Source: JAVDCA01 sp035293985
GTDB lineage: Bacteria; Pseudomonadota; Alphaproteobacteria; Rhizobiales; Xanthobacteraceae
Assembly: GCA_035293985.1 (NCBI GenBank)
Contig: DATGLS010000008.1
Location: forward strand, 124,001-188,000
DNA length: 64,000 bases
Reading direction: 5' to 3'
The translations under genes and the position numbers were made by a program. The notes beneath the pieces are model-generated. The model did no database searches. It had not been told where the DNA came from and saw only the letters and a list, made by a program, of their open reading frames with translations. This document shows positions 8,888-17,846 of the stretch, piece after piece. Positions within the stretch are counted from its first letter, which is position 1. Each line of letters begins with the position of its first letter.

Positions 8888-9787
8888 CTAATCCAGCCGC
8901 AGATGCGCGCGGCCGAACAGGCCGGTCGGCCGCACCAGCAGCACGACGATGAGCAGCAGCGCGCCGAACGCCTGCGTGTAGGCGAGCGCGCGGTTCGGAT
9001 CCGGCAGGTAGCCGACCCCGAGCCCCTGCACGATGCCGAGCAGGATGCCGCCGATGATGCTGCCGCCGACCGACCCCATGCCGCCGAGCACGATGATGAT
9101 GAAGGCCTGCACGCCCGGCAGCTCGCCCATGTCGGGCGACAGCGCGAAGATCGGCGCGATCAACGCCCCTGCCCCGCCCGCGAGCGCCGAGCCCAGCCCG
9201 AACGCGATGGTGTACATGCGCTTCGGGTTGATGCCGATGACGGCGGCGGACTCGCGGCTTTGGCTCACGGCGTCGAGCGCCTGGCCGAGCGAGGTGCGCG
9301 CCAGGAACCAGGCGAGGCCAGCGAGGATGACGATCGCGACGATCGAGGCGATCAGACGGTCATAGGGCAGGATGAGGGGTCCGGCGATCAGCGTGCCCTG
9401 CAGGAAGCTCGGCGGCGACTTGCTGAACGGGCCGAACACGACCAGCGCGAGATTCGTGATCAGGATGGTCAGGCCGAAGGTGACGATGATCGCATACTCG
9501 TCCTTGCGCTCGACCTTGTCGGTGTACATCGGCTGCAGCACGAGGCGCTCGAACGCGACACCGAAAATGAAGAGCGCCACCATGGCGATGACGATGCCGA
9601 GGATCGGCGGCACGCCGATGAGGCTGATCGCGTAGTAGGACGCGTAGCCGCCCAGCATGTAGAGCGAGCCGTGGCCGAAATTGACCACCTTGAGCACCGA
9701 GAACACGAGGGTGAGCCCCGCCGCCATCAGCGCATAGATGAGCCCGATGACGAGCCCGTTGGTGGTGAGAAGAAGAAAGTAGGTCAT
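8888..9787 (-). CDS. livH: Branched-chain amino-acid-type ABC transporter permease
   Basis: Inner-membrane permease of 299 residues, starting MTYFLLLTTNGLVIGLIYAL. The motif VNFGHGSLYMLGGY (about 40-53) and the loop LARTSLGQALDAVSQSRESA are typical of LivH. I prefer ATG 9787 to a GTG four codons earlier, because GGGG lies about 8 bases before it. The upstream gap to livK (124 bases) holds a REP-like palindrome. Confidence 0.92.
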   Translation of the reverse strand: MTYFLLLTTNGLVIGLIYALMAAGLTLVFSVLKVVNFGHGSLYMLGGYASYYAISLIGVPPILGIVIAMVALFIFGVAFERLVLQPMYTDKVERKDEYAIIVTFGLTILITNLALVVFGPFSKSPPSFLQGTLIAGPLILPYDRLIASIVAIVILAGLAWFLARTSLGQALDAVSQSRESAAVIGINPKRMYTIAFGLGSALAGGAGALIAPIFALSPDMGELPGVQAFIIIVLGGMGSVGGSIIGGILLGIVQGLGVGYLPDPNRALAYTQAFGALLLIVVLLVRPTGLFGRAHLRLD

Positions 9788-9825
9788 TGCCGGCCCCACG
9801 TCGGCTGAAATCTTGCCTCGTCAGG

Positions 9826-9883
9826 CCCGGCCCTGGGCCGGGCATCCACGTCTTTCTTTCGCGCGTGGCAAGACGTGGATGCC
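9826..9883. repeat. REP-like double palindrome between livK and livH
   Basis: Two adjacent inverted repeats: CCCGGCCC/GGGCCGGG (9826-9842) and 14-bp arms GGCATCCACGTCTT (9841-9854) with its complement at 9870-9883. The sequence resembles the GC-rich intergenic palindromes common in Bradyrhizobium-type genomes. Inside an operon such a hairpin commonly protects the upstream mRNA, which would favour the binding protein over the permeases; that role is inference. Confidence 0.7.
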
Positions 9884-9911
9884 GGAACAGGCCCCGCCAT
9901 GACGCCATTCG

Positions 9912-11114
9912 TTACGGCAGCAGCTTGTCCGTCGTCGCCCACTTCTTCGGAAAGACGATCGCGGCGTCGGTCGGCACCTGGTTCGCGGCCGTGTACTGGA
10001 TGATGTGGAACGGCACGTCGATGAACTGGTGATAGGCCCAGGCCGGATCCTTGGTGGTCGGGAACGAATAGGTGCCGTTCACGCCCTCCCACTTGATCGA
10101 CTCGAGTCCCTTGATGATGTCCTTGCGCTCGGACGACTTCGCTTGCTCGATCGCCGCGACGACGACGCCGAGCGTGTCATAGGCTTCCATCGCGACGCCG
10201 GTCGGCGCGCGGTTGTACTTCTTCTGGAAGGCGTCCACGAACGCCTTGGCCTTGACGTTGAGATCCTTCTTCGGCGTCGCGACGTTGACGGCGAGCAGAT
10301 ACTTTGCGCAATCGCCGTCGACCTGCCACACCTCCTTCTGCAACAGACCCGTCGAGCCGAGCAGCTTGGTCTTCGCGTTGGGCGCAAGCCCGAGCTGGCA
10401 GGCCTGCTTGACGATCTGGTACTGCGCCTGGCCGGCGACGACCATCTCGATGATGTCGGGCTTGTCGGTGCCGCTGGTCAGGCGCAGCAGCGCCGGTGTG
10501 AAGTCCTGCTGGGCGACGTCGATGGTGACGAGCTGCGGCTCGAGGCCCTTCTTCTTGAGCTCGGCGGAGACGACCTTGGAGCCATCCTGGCCGAAGTCGG
10601 TGTTCTCGGCGATGATCGCGATGTGCTTGAAGCCCTGGTCGACCATCCAGTCGGCGACCTTGACGTAGACGAGCGAGTTCGCCGGCGCGAGGCGGAAGAC
10701 CTCCGGATACTGCTGCGCCGTGATCTTGTCGGCCCATACGTCGGTGCCGACCCAGGGCACGCCGTTCTTGTGCGCGACCTCGATCTCGGCGAGCGCCGCC
10801 GATGAATGGAATTCGCCGAAGATGGCCGAGACGTTGTCGCGGGTGACGAGCCGCACCGCCGCGGCGCTCGCTTCGGCCGGCTGGTTCTTCGTGTCCTCGT
10901 AGATCACCTTGAGCTGGCGCCCGTTGATGCCGCCCGCCGCGTTGATCTGGTCGACCTCGAGCTGGTCGGCCCACTGCATCTCCTGGCCGCTCGCGAAGTT
11001 GCCGGGCGCCGACAGCGGCCCGACCCAGCCGAGCACGATCGGCTCGGCGGCGAAGGCAGGCGCGGCGAGCAGCCCGGCCGCCGCGAGAGCCGCGGCGAAG
11101 CTTGTGCGTTTCAT
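9912..11114 (-). CDS. livK: Periplasmic amino-acid/amine-binding protein of the ABC importer
   Basis: Periplasmic binding protein, 400 residues, first gene of the transporter operon. The signal peptide MKRTSFAAALAAAGLLAAPAFA is cut before AEPIVLG. The mature part has the type I periplasmic-binding fold of the LivK/AmiC group (GGINGRQLKVIYEDTKNQP; NVSAIFGEFHSSAALA; IIAENTDFGQDG). Ligand identity is not readable. Its promoter faces the aminotransferase gene across 224 bases. Confidence 0.92.
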   Translation of the reverse strand: MKRTSFAAALAAAGLLAAPAFAAEPIVLGWVGPLSAPGNFASGQEMQWADQLEVDQINAAGGINGRQLKVIYEDTKNQPAEASAAAVRLVTRDNVSAIFGEFHSSAALAEIEVAHKNGVPWVGTDVWADKITAQQYPEVFRLAPANSLVYVKVADWMVDQGFKHIAIIAENTDFGQDGSKVVSAELKKKGLEPQLVTIDVAQQDFTPALLRLTSGTDKPDIIEMVVAGQAQYQIVKQACQLGLAPNAKTKLLGSTGLLQKEVWQVDGDCAKYLLAVNVATPKKDLNVKAKAFVDAFQKKYNRAPTGVAMEAYDTLGVVVAAIEQAKSSERKDIIKGLESIKWEGVNGTYSFPTTKDPAWAYHQFIDVPFHIIQYTAANQVPTDAAIVFPKKWATTDKLLP

Positions 11115-11182
11115 TGACGTCTCCCCTCTCGAACGTGCCTTCGCCGCGTCGGAACGGCCGGCGCCGGCATGGATCCCGGCGA

Positions 11183-11217
11183 GTGAAACACCTTATGCAA
11201 TGAAACGCAAATGAAAC
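11183..11217. promoter_or_regulatory. Three TGAAAC repeats in the livK/aminotransferase divergent promoter
   Basis: RTGAAAC occurs at 11183, 11200 and 11211 within the 224-base divergent region. TGAAA half-sites are typical of MurR/RpiR operators, and an RpiR gene closes the adjacent operon. The link is inference. Confidence 0.4.
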
Positions 11218-11338
11218 ATCTATTGCAACCGCCGCCGGCCGGCGATAGTTTGCCGCACGACCATGCGGGCGGCCGGGCCCTGACCTCGAGCCGACGCGTG
11301 GTCCGGGCCCGCCCCTGCCGGCCTGACAAGGACGCCCG

Positions 11339-12664
11339 ATGACCCACGTCTTGCATCGCTCGATTGCGCACAATTATCCGACCGCCGTCGCGGGCCGCGG
11401 CATCTTCATCCGCGACGCCGACGGCAAGGAGTACCTCGACGCCTCCGGCGGTGCCGCGGTGTCGTGCCTCGGCCACTCGCATCCCGACGTCCTCGCCGCG
11501 ATGCGCGCCCAGCTCGACAATCTCGAATACGCGCATACGAGCTTCTTCACCACGCAGGCGGCCGAGGAGCTCGCCGACGATCTCGTCGCCCATGCGCCGG
11601 CCGGGATCGACCACGTGTTCTACGTCAGCGGCGGATCGGAGGCGATCGAGGCGGCGCTCAAGCTCGCGCGGCAGTACTTCGTCGAGCGCGACGAGCCGCA
11701 GCGGCGCTACCTGATCGCGCGCCGCCAGAGCTACCACGGCATCACGCTCGGCGCGCTCGCGGTCGGCGGCCGCGAATGGCAGCGCCGCGCGTTCGCGCCG
11801 CTGCTCATCGAGACGCACCACGTCTCGCCGGTCTACGAGTATCGCGAGAAGCGCCCCGACGAGACGGCGGAAACCTATGGCGCGCGGCTCGCCCGCGAGC
11901 TCGAGGCCAAGATCAATGAGCTCGGCGGCGACAACGTGATCGCCTTCATGGCCGAGCCGGTGGTCGGCGCAACCCTCGGCGCCGTCCCGCCCGTCCCCGG
12001 CTATTTCAAAAAAGTGCGCGAAGTCTGTGATCGTCACGGCATTCTGCTGATTTTCGACGAGGTGATGTGCGGCATGGGCCGCACCGGCACCCTGCACGCC
12101 TGCGAGCAGGACGGCATCAGCCCCGACCTGATGGCGATCGCCAAAGGCCTCGGCGGCGGCTTCGCGCCGATCGGCGCCCTGATGCTGAGCGGAAAAATCT
12201 TCCAGACCCTGGCGCAAGGCTCCGGCGCCTTCCAGCACAGCCACACCTATACGGGCCACCCCCTCGCCTGCGCGGCCGCGCTCGCGGTCCAGCGCGTGAT
12301 CCGCCGCGACGACCTCCTCGCCAACGTGCGCCGCCAGGGCGCGCATCTCGAGCGCCGCCTGCGCGAGCGCTTCGGCAACCACCCCTATGTCGGCGACGTG
12401 CGCGGCCGCGGCCTGTTTCAGGGCGTCGAGCTCGTCGCCGACCGCGGCACCAAGGAGCCGTTCGACCCGGCGCGCAAGATCAACGCGCGTGTGAAGCAGG
12501 CCGCGATGGCGCGCGGCCTCATGGTCTACCCGATGGGCGGCACCGCCGACGGCAAGCGCGGCGACCACGTGCTGCTGGCGCCGCCTTTCATCGTCGACGA
12601 GGCGGCGGTGGACCTGATCGTGGAACGCCTCGGCGATGCAGTCGATGCGGCGGTGGGGGCCTGA
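11339..12664 (+). CDS. Class III PLP-dependent aminotransferase
   Basis: Cytoplasmic aminotransferase of 441 residues, the usual class III length. Residues about 20-60 hold the family opening DADGKEYLDASGGAAVSCLGH. The cofactor region is LIFDEVMCGMGRTG (about 237-250), and the catalytic lysine is in DLMAIAKGLGGGFAPIG (about 262-278). The GHSHPDVL and TYTGHPLACAAA motifs are present. It transfers an amino group from an omega-amino acid or amine to a keto acid; substrate not readable. It is divergent from livK, so uptake and deamination are probably co-controlled by the RpiR regulator. Confidence 0.92.
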   Translation: MTHVLHRSIAHNYPTAVAGRGIFIRDADGKEYLDASGGAAVSCLGHSHPDVLAAMRAQLDNLEYAHTSFFTTQAAEELADDLVAHAPAGIDHVFYVSGGSEAIEAALKLARQYFVERDEPQRRYLIARRQSYHGITLGALAVGGREWQRRAFAPLLIETHHVSPVYEYREKRPDETAETYGARLARELEAKINELGGDNVIAFMAEPVVGATLGAVPPVPGYFKKVREVCDRHGILLIFDEVMCGMGRTGTLHACEQDGISPDLMAIAKGLGGGFAPIGALMLSGKIFQTLAQGSGAFQHSHTYTGHPLACAAALAVQRVIRRDDLLANVRRQGAHLERRLRERFGNHPYVGDVRGRGLFQGVELVADRGTKEPFDPARKINARVKQAAMARGLMVYPMGGTADGKRGDHVLLAPPFIVDEAAVDLIVERLGDAVDAAVGA

Positions 12665-12687
12665 GCAGGAAGAAGCGACGCGTTTAC

Positions 12688-13107
12688 CTACTTCCGCAGG
12701 CTCGTGACGTCGGCGGCCGACGCCACATCCGTATGATGATTCCCAAAATGTGTGCGCACGTAATTCACCACGGCCGCGATTTGCCCGTCGTCGAGCGTCC
12801 GTCCGAACGGCGGCATCGCCCTGCGGCCCTCGAGCACGAGCACGATCGGATACCCTGACGCCTCGAGGTTGGGATCGTTCGCAAGGGGCGGATATGCGCC
12901 GGCGCCGATCGCGCCCTGCCCGTCCGGCATGTGGCAGCCCTGGCAGATCGCGCGATAGATGGCCTCGCCGTCGCGCTGCAAGAGTCGGTACGGGTCGCCG
13001 AACGACAGGTCCGCCGATTGAGAATGCGCGCTCTGCGCCTCGCCAAACAATGCCGAGGCAACAACCAAGACCAGCGCGCCGATCCGTGACGCGACCCCCA
13101 TCATCAT
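12688..13107 (-). CDS. Small periplasmic class I cytochrome c
   Basis: Exported monohaem cytochrome, about 139 residues. A signal peptide (GALVLVVASALFGEAQS) precedes the haem motif C55-Q-G-C58-H59; the axial Met is probably M98 in RAMPPFGR. The start is one of three consecutive ATGs (13107, 13104, 13101). The first overlaps the TGA of the amine oxidase as TGATG, so the two are translationally coupled. This pairing suggests that the cytochrome takes electrons from the flavoenzyme. Confidence 0.88.
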   Translation of the reverse strand: MMMGVASRIGALVLVVASALFGEAQSAHSQSADLSFGDPYRLLQRDGEAIYRAICQGCHMPDGQGAIGAGAYPPLANDPNLEASGYPIVLVLEGRRAMPPFGRTLDDGQIAAVVNYVRTHFGNHHTDVASAADVTSLRK

Positions 13108-14711
13108 CACCCCGCCATCACGCGCTGATGCAGCCGCGTCATCGCGTCGAGCGACGACAAGAGCGCGCCTTCCTGCCAGGCCGGCAGGTAGGAGGCGTGC
13201 TCGCCGGCGAGCACGATGCGTCCATCGATGGCGCACAGATTCTTGTAGTGCTCACGGCGCGCCGCATCGCTCCACAAGCCGAAGCAGCCCAACGACCACG
13301 GCACGCGATGCCAGCCCACCGCGATGCCGTTCTCGAATTCCTCTTGGTATTGCGGATGGATCTGCGCGCCCCACGCGACGGCTTTCTTCACGCGCTCCAC
13401 GGGCGGCAGCGATGTGAGCTCGAACGCGTAGGACCAGAACGGATAGGCGCCCAGCAAAATGCCCTTGCCGGCGCTGTTGTAGCCGGTCGACGGATAGCCG
13501 ATCTGCCAGATCGGCAGGTCGGTGTAGGTGATTCCGCCGTAGATCGCCTCGTCCTGCTCCCAGAAGCGGCGGCGAAACTGCAGGCCGACCTTGAGTCCCG
13601 GCCCGTACGGCACCGCGTCGATCGCGGCGCTCATGGCGGCGCCGACATTGAGCGGGATCTGGCTCAGAATGGACAGCGGGATCGTGCACAAGCACCAATC
13701 GGCACGCGCCGTCCTCGGCGTGCCGCCCCGCGTCGCATCCACGTACGTGACCGTCACGCCGTGGTCGTCCTGGTGGATCTCGGTCACCTTGGCGTTGTAG
13801 CGGACAACGTCGCCGATCGCGCGCCCGAACGCCTTGGGGATCATGTCCATGCCGCCGACCGGCTGGAACATGGTCGTCTGGTACTCGTAGGTGAGGTCGG
13901 TGCCGAGCCGGCGCCAGACACCCGAGCGCAGAAGGTCGCCGAAGGCGAGCGGCCGCGATGGCATCGGCTCGGCACTGAGGCCGCCACCTGGATCCTTCGC
14001 GTAACCGCGACGGTCGCTGCTGATCAGCCCCGCGCGGTACCGATAGTCGGCGTCGAGCGCGCCCCACGCGCGCAGCGCGGCGAGCAGCGCTTGCTTCTCG
14101 TCGGCCGAGACCGGCTGATCGAGCTTGTCCTGGGCGAGCGATTTGGCCAGCAGCTCGGCGATGTTGCCGTGGAAGTCGGAAACGACCTCGCGGTAACGCT
14201 GCGGCTTGCCGCCGAAGGCGTCGCGCGCATGCACATAGGCGTTGTAATTGACCTGGACGAAAGGCTCGAGCGCCACGTTGAGCCGGCGGCAATAATCGAG
14301 CAGGCCGCCGTGATGATAGGGAATCCGCCACGGACCGGGATTGAAGTACAGGCCCGCGTCGAATTCGCATCGTTGCGCGGCGCCGCCGAGCTCGACATAG
14401 CGATCGCCGCCGCGCAGCGACCATGAGCGACCGCCGACCCGGTCGTTGTATTCCAGCACTTCGACGTGATAGCCGGCCTTGCGCAGTTCGAGCGCCGCCA
14501 CCAGGCCGGCGATGCCGGCGCCGAGGATCAGCACCTTGGCGCCTTTCGGGTCGCCTTCGAGCTTGATCGGGCCGCGGTAGCCGGAGTCCGCTGCGAGACC
14601 CAAGACGGTCATCGCCTGATACATCACCGCGCTGCCGGCCGCGGTGCCGATTCGCGCCAGCAGCTGGCGTCGACTGACCTCGCCGGGATTCTCCATCGGC
14701 CGCAGCTCCAA
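13107..14711 (-). CDS. Tat-exported FAD-dependent amine oxidase/dehydrogenase
   Basis: Flavin monoamine oxidase family, 534 residues. A twin-arginine signal SRRQLLARIGTAAGSAV (about 13-29) indicates folded export to the periplasm. The FAD-binding GAGIAG is at 64-69, followed by the VLEYNDRVGGRSWS fingerprint. The C-terminal FAD motif is GRIVLAGEHASYLPAWQEGAL. It would oxidise a primary or secondary amine. Coupling to a cytochrome c gene matches the Pseudomonas nicotine oxidoreductase NicA2 with its cytochrome CycN, where cytochrome c rather than oxygen accepts the electrons; that mode is inferred here. Start 14711 or the internal ATG at 14696 are both possible. Confidence 0.9.
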   Translation of the reverse strand: MELRPMENPGEVSRRQLLARIGTAAGSAVMYQAMTVLGLAADSGYRGPIKLEGDPKGAKVLILGAGIAGLVAALELRKAGYHVEVLEYNDRVGGRSWSLRGGDRYVELGGAAQRCEFDAGLYFNPGPWRIPYHHGGLLDYCRRLNVALEPFVQVNYNAYVHARDAFGGKPQRYREVVSDFHGNIAELLAKSLAQDKLDQPVSADEKQALLAALRAWGALDADYRYRAGLISSDRRGYAKDPGGGLSAEPMPSRPLAFGDLLRSGVWRRLGTDLTYEYQTTMFQPVGGMDMIPKAFGRAIGDVVRYNAKVTEIHQDDHGVTVTYVDATRGGTPRTARADWCLCTIPLSILSQIPLNVGAAMSAAIDAVPYGPGLKVGLQFRRRFWEQDEAIYGGITYTDLPIWQIGYPSTGYNSAGKGILLGAYPFWSYAFELTSLPPVERVKKAVAWGAQIHPQYQEEFENGIAVGWHRVPWSLGCFGLWSDAARREHYKNLCAIDGRIVLAGEHASYLPAWQEGALLSSLDAMTRLHQRVMAG

Positions 14712-14765
14712 ACCTCGTTCTGTCGGCCAGATCCGAGTGGCGACCGCGCGACGAAACCCTACCGT

Positions 14766-16835
14766 TCAGGCCGTTGCAAGGCCGCTCCCCGGCCGACTGT
14801 GCAGCCCACATTCCTTCTTGTCGTCCGTCTCCCACCACCAGCGGCCGGCGCGCTCCGGCTCGCCCGGCGCGATCGCCCGCGTGCATGGCGCGCAGCCGAT
14901 CGACACGAACCCCGCGGCATGCAGCGGATTGAGCGGGACCTCGTTCTCGACCGCGAACGCCTGCACGGCCTCGCGCGTCCAGTCGAACAAGGGGCTCACT
15001 TTGATGAGACCGCCCTCGTCGCGCGACACGACGTCGGTGCCGTGCCGGTTGCCCGACTGGTCGGCACGCAGGCCGACGATCCAGGCGGACGCGCCGGCGA
15101 GCGCGCGCGCGAGCGGCACGACCTTGCGCGCCTGGCAGCAGGCCGCGCGCGCATCGCGCGAGTCGTAGAAACCGTTGATGCCGTATTTGTCGACGAAAGC
15201 TTCGAGATCGTCGGAGGCCGGATAGACGGCGCGGATGCGCCGGGCGTAGCGCCGCTCGGTCTCTGCCCACAAGTCGTAGGTCTCGCGAAACAGGCGGCCG
15301 GTGTCGAGGGTCACGACGTCGATGTCGATATCGGCGCCCGCGCTCGCCATGAGATGAAGGATGACCTGGTCCTCGAGCCCGAAGCTCGTCGTGAAGACGA
15401 TCTTCCCGTCGAGCTCATGGCGCAGCCGCGCGATCCGCTCGGCCGGCGACAGCCCGCGCAGGATCTTGCCGAGGTCGTCGGCGCGCACCGACGGGCGGCC
15501 GCCACCGCCCGTCCCGCCGCTCGGGCCGCGCGGCGTCTTCTCATCCTCCAGCGCGAGCACGAGCCCGCCGCCGGCAATGCGTCCGTCGACCTCCAGCACC
15601 AGGCGCCCGGTGCGCGGGCTGGCGGCGTGAAGATCGACCGCGACCGGTTGGGCCAGCGCGATCTCGACGTCACCGACATTGTTGCGCGCGATGGCGGTCC
15701 ACCCGTGCGCCGCAAGCTCACCCGGATCGACCACGTTGGCGATCGCGGCGATCTCACCGCGGCACTCGGCCATGCCGATTCGCACCGTGACGGAGGCGCC
15801 GGGCGCGAGCGGAGCATCGTGCAGCCAGAAGACGCGCGCGCGAAGTCGCCGCGTGGATTGGCACGGCGCCGCGCTCGCCGCGATCACGTCGCCGCGCTCG
15901 ACCATGACCGGTTGGTCGAGCGTGAGGCCTATGGAACGGTTCGCACCGGCCGCGCGCGGCCCCTGCCCCTCGTGCGGCGCCGGCCACGCCTCGATCGACC
16001 GCACGCGCGCGCGTGTCCCGCGCGGCCCGATCGCGACCTCGTCGCCGACCGCGACGCGGCCGCTTTCGATGCGGCCCGCGATGATGCGCCGCTCGTCGAA
16101 GGCATAGACCGCCTGCACCGGCAGGCGCAGCGGCAGATCCTCGGCGGGCTCTCGCACCGCGAACCCGTCGACCGCCTCGAGCACGGTCGGGCCCGCGTAC
16201 CAGGCGAGCGACGCCGAACGGCGCGCGACCCCATCTCCGTGGCGGGCGGAGATCGGGATGATGGCACTCGCCGTCAGCCCGACGCCGGACAGATGGCGGG
16301 CAATCTCCGCTTCGATCGCGCGGAAACGGCCCTCGTCGAACGCGACCTTGTCCATCTTGTTGATCAGCACTGCGACCTGGCGCAGCCCGAGCAGGTGCAG
16401 CAGATAGGCGTGCCGGCGCGTCTGGCCACGAATGCCCTCGGTGGCATCGACGATGAGCAACGCGGCGTCGGCCTGCGCGGCGCCGGTGATCATGTTGCGC
16501 AGCAGCTCGGCATGACCGGGCGCGTCGATCAGCACCACGTCGCGCGCGGCGGTGCGAAAGCGCATCTGACTGGTGTCGAGCGTGATGCCGCGATCGCGCT
16601 CGGTCTGCAGAGCGTCGAGCACGAACGACCATTCGAACCGCATGCCGCGCCGGTCGCTCACCGCCTTGAGCGCCTCGAGCTTGCCATCCGGCAGGCTGCC
16701 GGTCTCGTGCAGCAGGCGCCCGATCAGCGTCGACTTGCCGTGATCGACATGCCCGACCGTCACCACACGGATGAGCGGCCGGCTGCCGGTCTCGCGGGAT
16801 GGGGCGGCGATCTTGCCGGTGACGGCGACGTTCAT
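14766..16835 (-). CDS. cysN-cysH: CysN-CysH fusion: ATP-sulfurylase GTPase subunit joined to APS/PAPS reductase
   Basis: A single 689-residue frame joins two sulfate-assimilation enzymes. Residues 1 to about 430 are CysN, the GTPase subunit of sulfate adenylyltransferase: G1 GHVDHGKST (about 28-36), G3 DAPGHAE, G4 NKMD, then beta-barrel domains. A glycine-rich linker (about 430-460) follows. Residues about 461-689 are a CysH-type reductase: TSFGLEDQ, TLDTGRLFRETYDLW, C566-C567, C648/C651 (GCAPC) and the catalytic C676 in KKECGLH. The two cysteine pairs are the [4Fe-4S] ligands of assimilatory APS reductases, so APS is the likely substrate and no CysC kinase is needed. The start at 16835 is 28 bases after cysD. 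CysN fusions to CysC are common; CysN-CysH is not one I know as widespread. Confidence 0.92.
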   Translation of the reverse strand: MNVAVTGKIAAPSRETGSRPLIRVVTVGHVDHGKSTLIGRLLHETGSLPDGKLEALKAVSDRRGMRFEWSFVLDALQTERDRGITLDTSQMRFRTAARDVVLIDAPGHAELLRNMITGAAQADAALLIVDATEGIRGQTRRHAYLLHLLGLRQVAVLINKMDKVAFDEGRFRAIEAEIARHLSGVGLTASAIIPISARHGDGVARRSASLAWYAGPTVLEAVDGFAVREPAEDLPLRLPVQAVYAFDERRIIAGRIESGRVAVGDEVAIGPRGTRARVRSIEAWPAPHEGQGPRAAGANRSIGLTLDQPVMVERGDVIAASAAPCQSTRRLRARVFWLHDAPLAPGASVTVRIGMAECRGEIAAIANVVDPGELAAHGWTAIARNNVGDVEIALAQPVAVDLHAASPRTGRLVLEVDGRIAGGGLVLALEDEKTPRGPSGGTGGGGRPSVRADDLGKILRGLSPAERIARLRHELDGKIVFTTSFGLEDQVILHLMASAGADIDIDVVTLDTGRLFRETYDLWAETERRYARRIRAVYPASDDLEAFVDKYGINGFYDSRDARAACCQARKVVPLARALAGASAWIVGLRADQSGNRHGTDVVSRDEGGLIKVSPLFDWTREAVQAFAVENEVPLNPLHAAGFVSIGCAPCTRAIAPGEPERAGRWWWETDDKKECGLHSRPGSGLATA

Positions 16836-16863
16836 GGGATATGCTTTCACAAAGAGATATTGA

Positions 16864-17760
16864 TCACAGGTAGCCGGTCGTGCGCAGCCGCTCGAAGGCA
16901 TCCTCGGCTTCGTGATCCATGGCGCGGCCGGCGCGCTCGGGGATCCGCGTCGCTTCGAGCTCGGCGATGATCGCGTCGAGGGTCGTCGCCTGCGACGCCA
17001 CCGGGAACGTGATGTCCTGGTCGCCGAGCGAGCGGTAGCGTTTGCCGTCGCGGGCGAAATAGAGCGGGATGACCGGGATGCCCTCGCGCCGCGTGTAGGC
17101 CCAGACGTCGAGCTCGGTCCAATGCAGGATCGGGTGGATGCGCAGATGCGCGCCGGGCGGCGGCGCGGCGTTGAACTGGTCCCAGAATTCCGGCGGCTGG
17201 TCGCGAACGTCCCAGCCGCCTTCACGGCCGCGTGGCGAAAAAACACGCTCCTTGGCGCGGGTCGCCTCCTCGTCACGGCGAATCCCGGCGATCAGGCCGT
17301 CGAAGCCGTACTTGGCAAGCGCGAGCTTGAGCCCTTCGGTCTTGCGCGCGGCGGAGCGCGCGGCCGGCGGCAGCGTCGGGTCGACGCTTTCGAGCGGCGG
17401 GCACGGCTCGATCTTGAGATCGAGATTCCATTCCTGCGCGTAACGCGCGCGGAACGCATACATTTCGGCAAACTTCTTGCCGGTGTCGACGTGCATGACC
17501 GGGAAAGGCACGCGCCCGAAGAACGCCTTGCGCGCGATCCAGATCATCACGTTGGAGTCCTTGCCGAGCGACCACAGCAACGCGATGCGCTTGAGCCGCG
17601 CGAAGGCCTCGCGAAAAATGAAGATGCTCTGGGCCTCGAGCTCGTCGAGCCGGTCCACGGCAGTCACTCCGATTTCGGCATACGCCGGCGGAACCCAACC
17701 CGCGGCAATCTGCGTCTCTGTTCGGGCTTGTGGTCCCATCGATTTGTCCCCGTTAGACAT
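16864..17760 (-). CDS. cysD: Sulfate adenylyltransferase subunit 2
   Basis: Catalytic ATP-sulfurylase subunit, 298 residues, forming APS from ATP and sulfate with CysN. The ATP-pyrophosphatase P-loop is LLWSLGKDSNVM (about 61-72), followed by FPVMHVDTGKKF and the conserved C-terminal DQDITFPVAS. It is first of a two-gene operon with the CysN-CysH fusion. An internal ATG at 17739 with GGGGAC before it is an alternative start. Confidence 0.95.
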   Translation of the reverse strand: MSNGDKSMGPQARTETQIAAGWVPPAYAEIGVTAVDRLDELEAQSIFIFREAFARLKRIALLWSLGKDSNVMIWIARKAFFGRVPFPVMHVDTGKKFAEMYAFRARYAQEWNLDLKIEPCPPLESVDPTLPPAARSAARKTEGLKLALAKYGFDGLIAGIRRDEEATRAKERVFSPRGREGGWDVRDQPPEFWDQFNAAPPPGAHLRIHPILHWTELDVWAYTRREGIPVIPLYFARDGKRYRSLGDQDITFPVASQATTLDAIIAELEATRIPERAGRAMDHEAEDAFERLRTTGYL

Positions 17761-17769
17761 GCTTGAGAG

Positions 17770-17840
17770 GAGAATATTCTTCTATTTACAGTGCGATATA
17801 TCTTTGTATAAGGAAAATAATTCTCGTCAATCGGAGAATT
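17770..17840. promoter_or_regulatory. AT-rich divergent promoter with GAGAAT/ATTCTC repeats
   Basis: The 86-base gap between cysD and the siroheme-type gene is far more AT-rich than its surroundings. It contains GAGAATATTCTTC (palindromic AGAATATTCT at 17771-17780) and a 7-bp inverted repeat AATTCTC (17819-17825) / GAGAATT (17834-17840) with an 8-nt spacer. The shared GAGAAT half-site suggests one operator family serving both directions. The regulator is unknown; a sulfur-responsive LysR- or Rrf2-type protein is a reasonable guess. Confidence 0.55.
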
Positions 17841-17846
17841 CACCAG

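Noticed and set aside
13252..15270. 672-codon minus-strand frame spanning amine oxidase and CysH
   Set aside because: Out-of-frame shadow of two genes with clear motifs in other frames.
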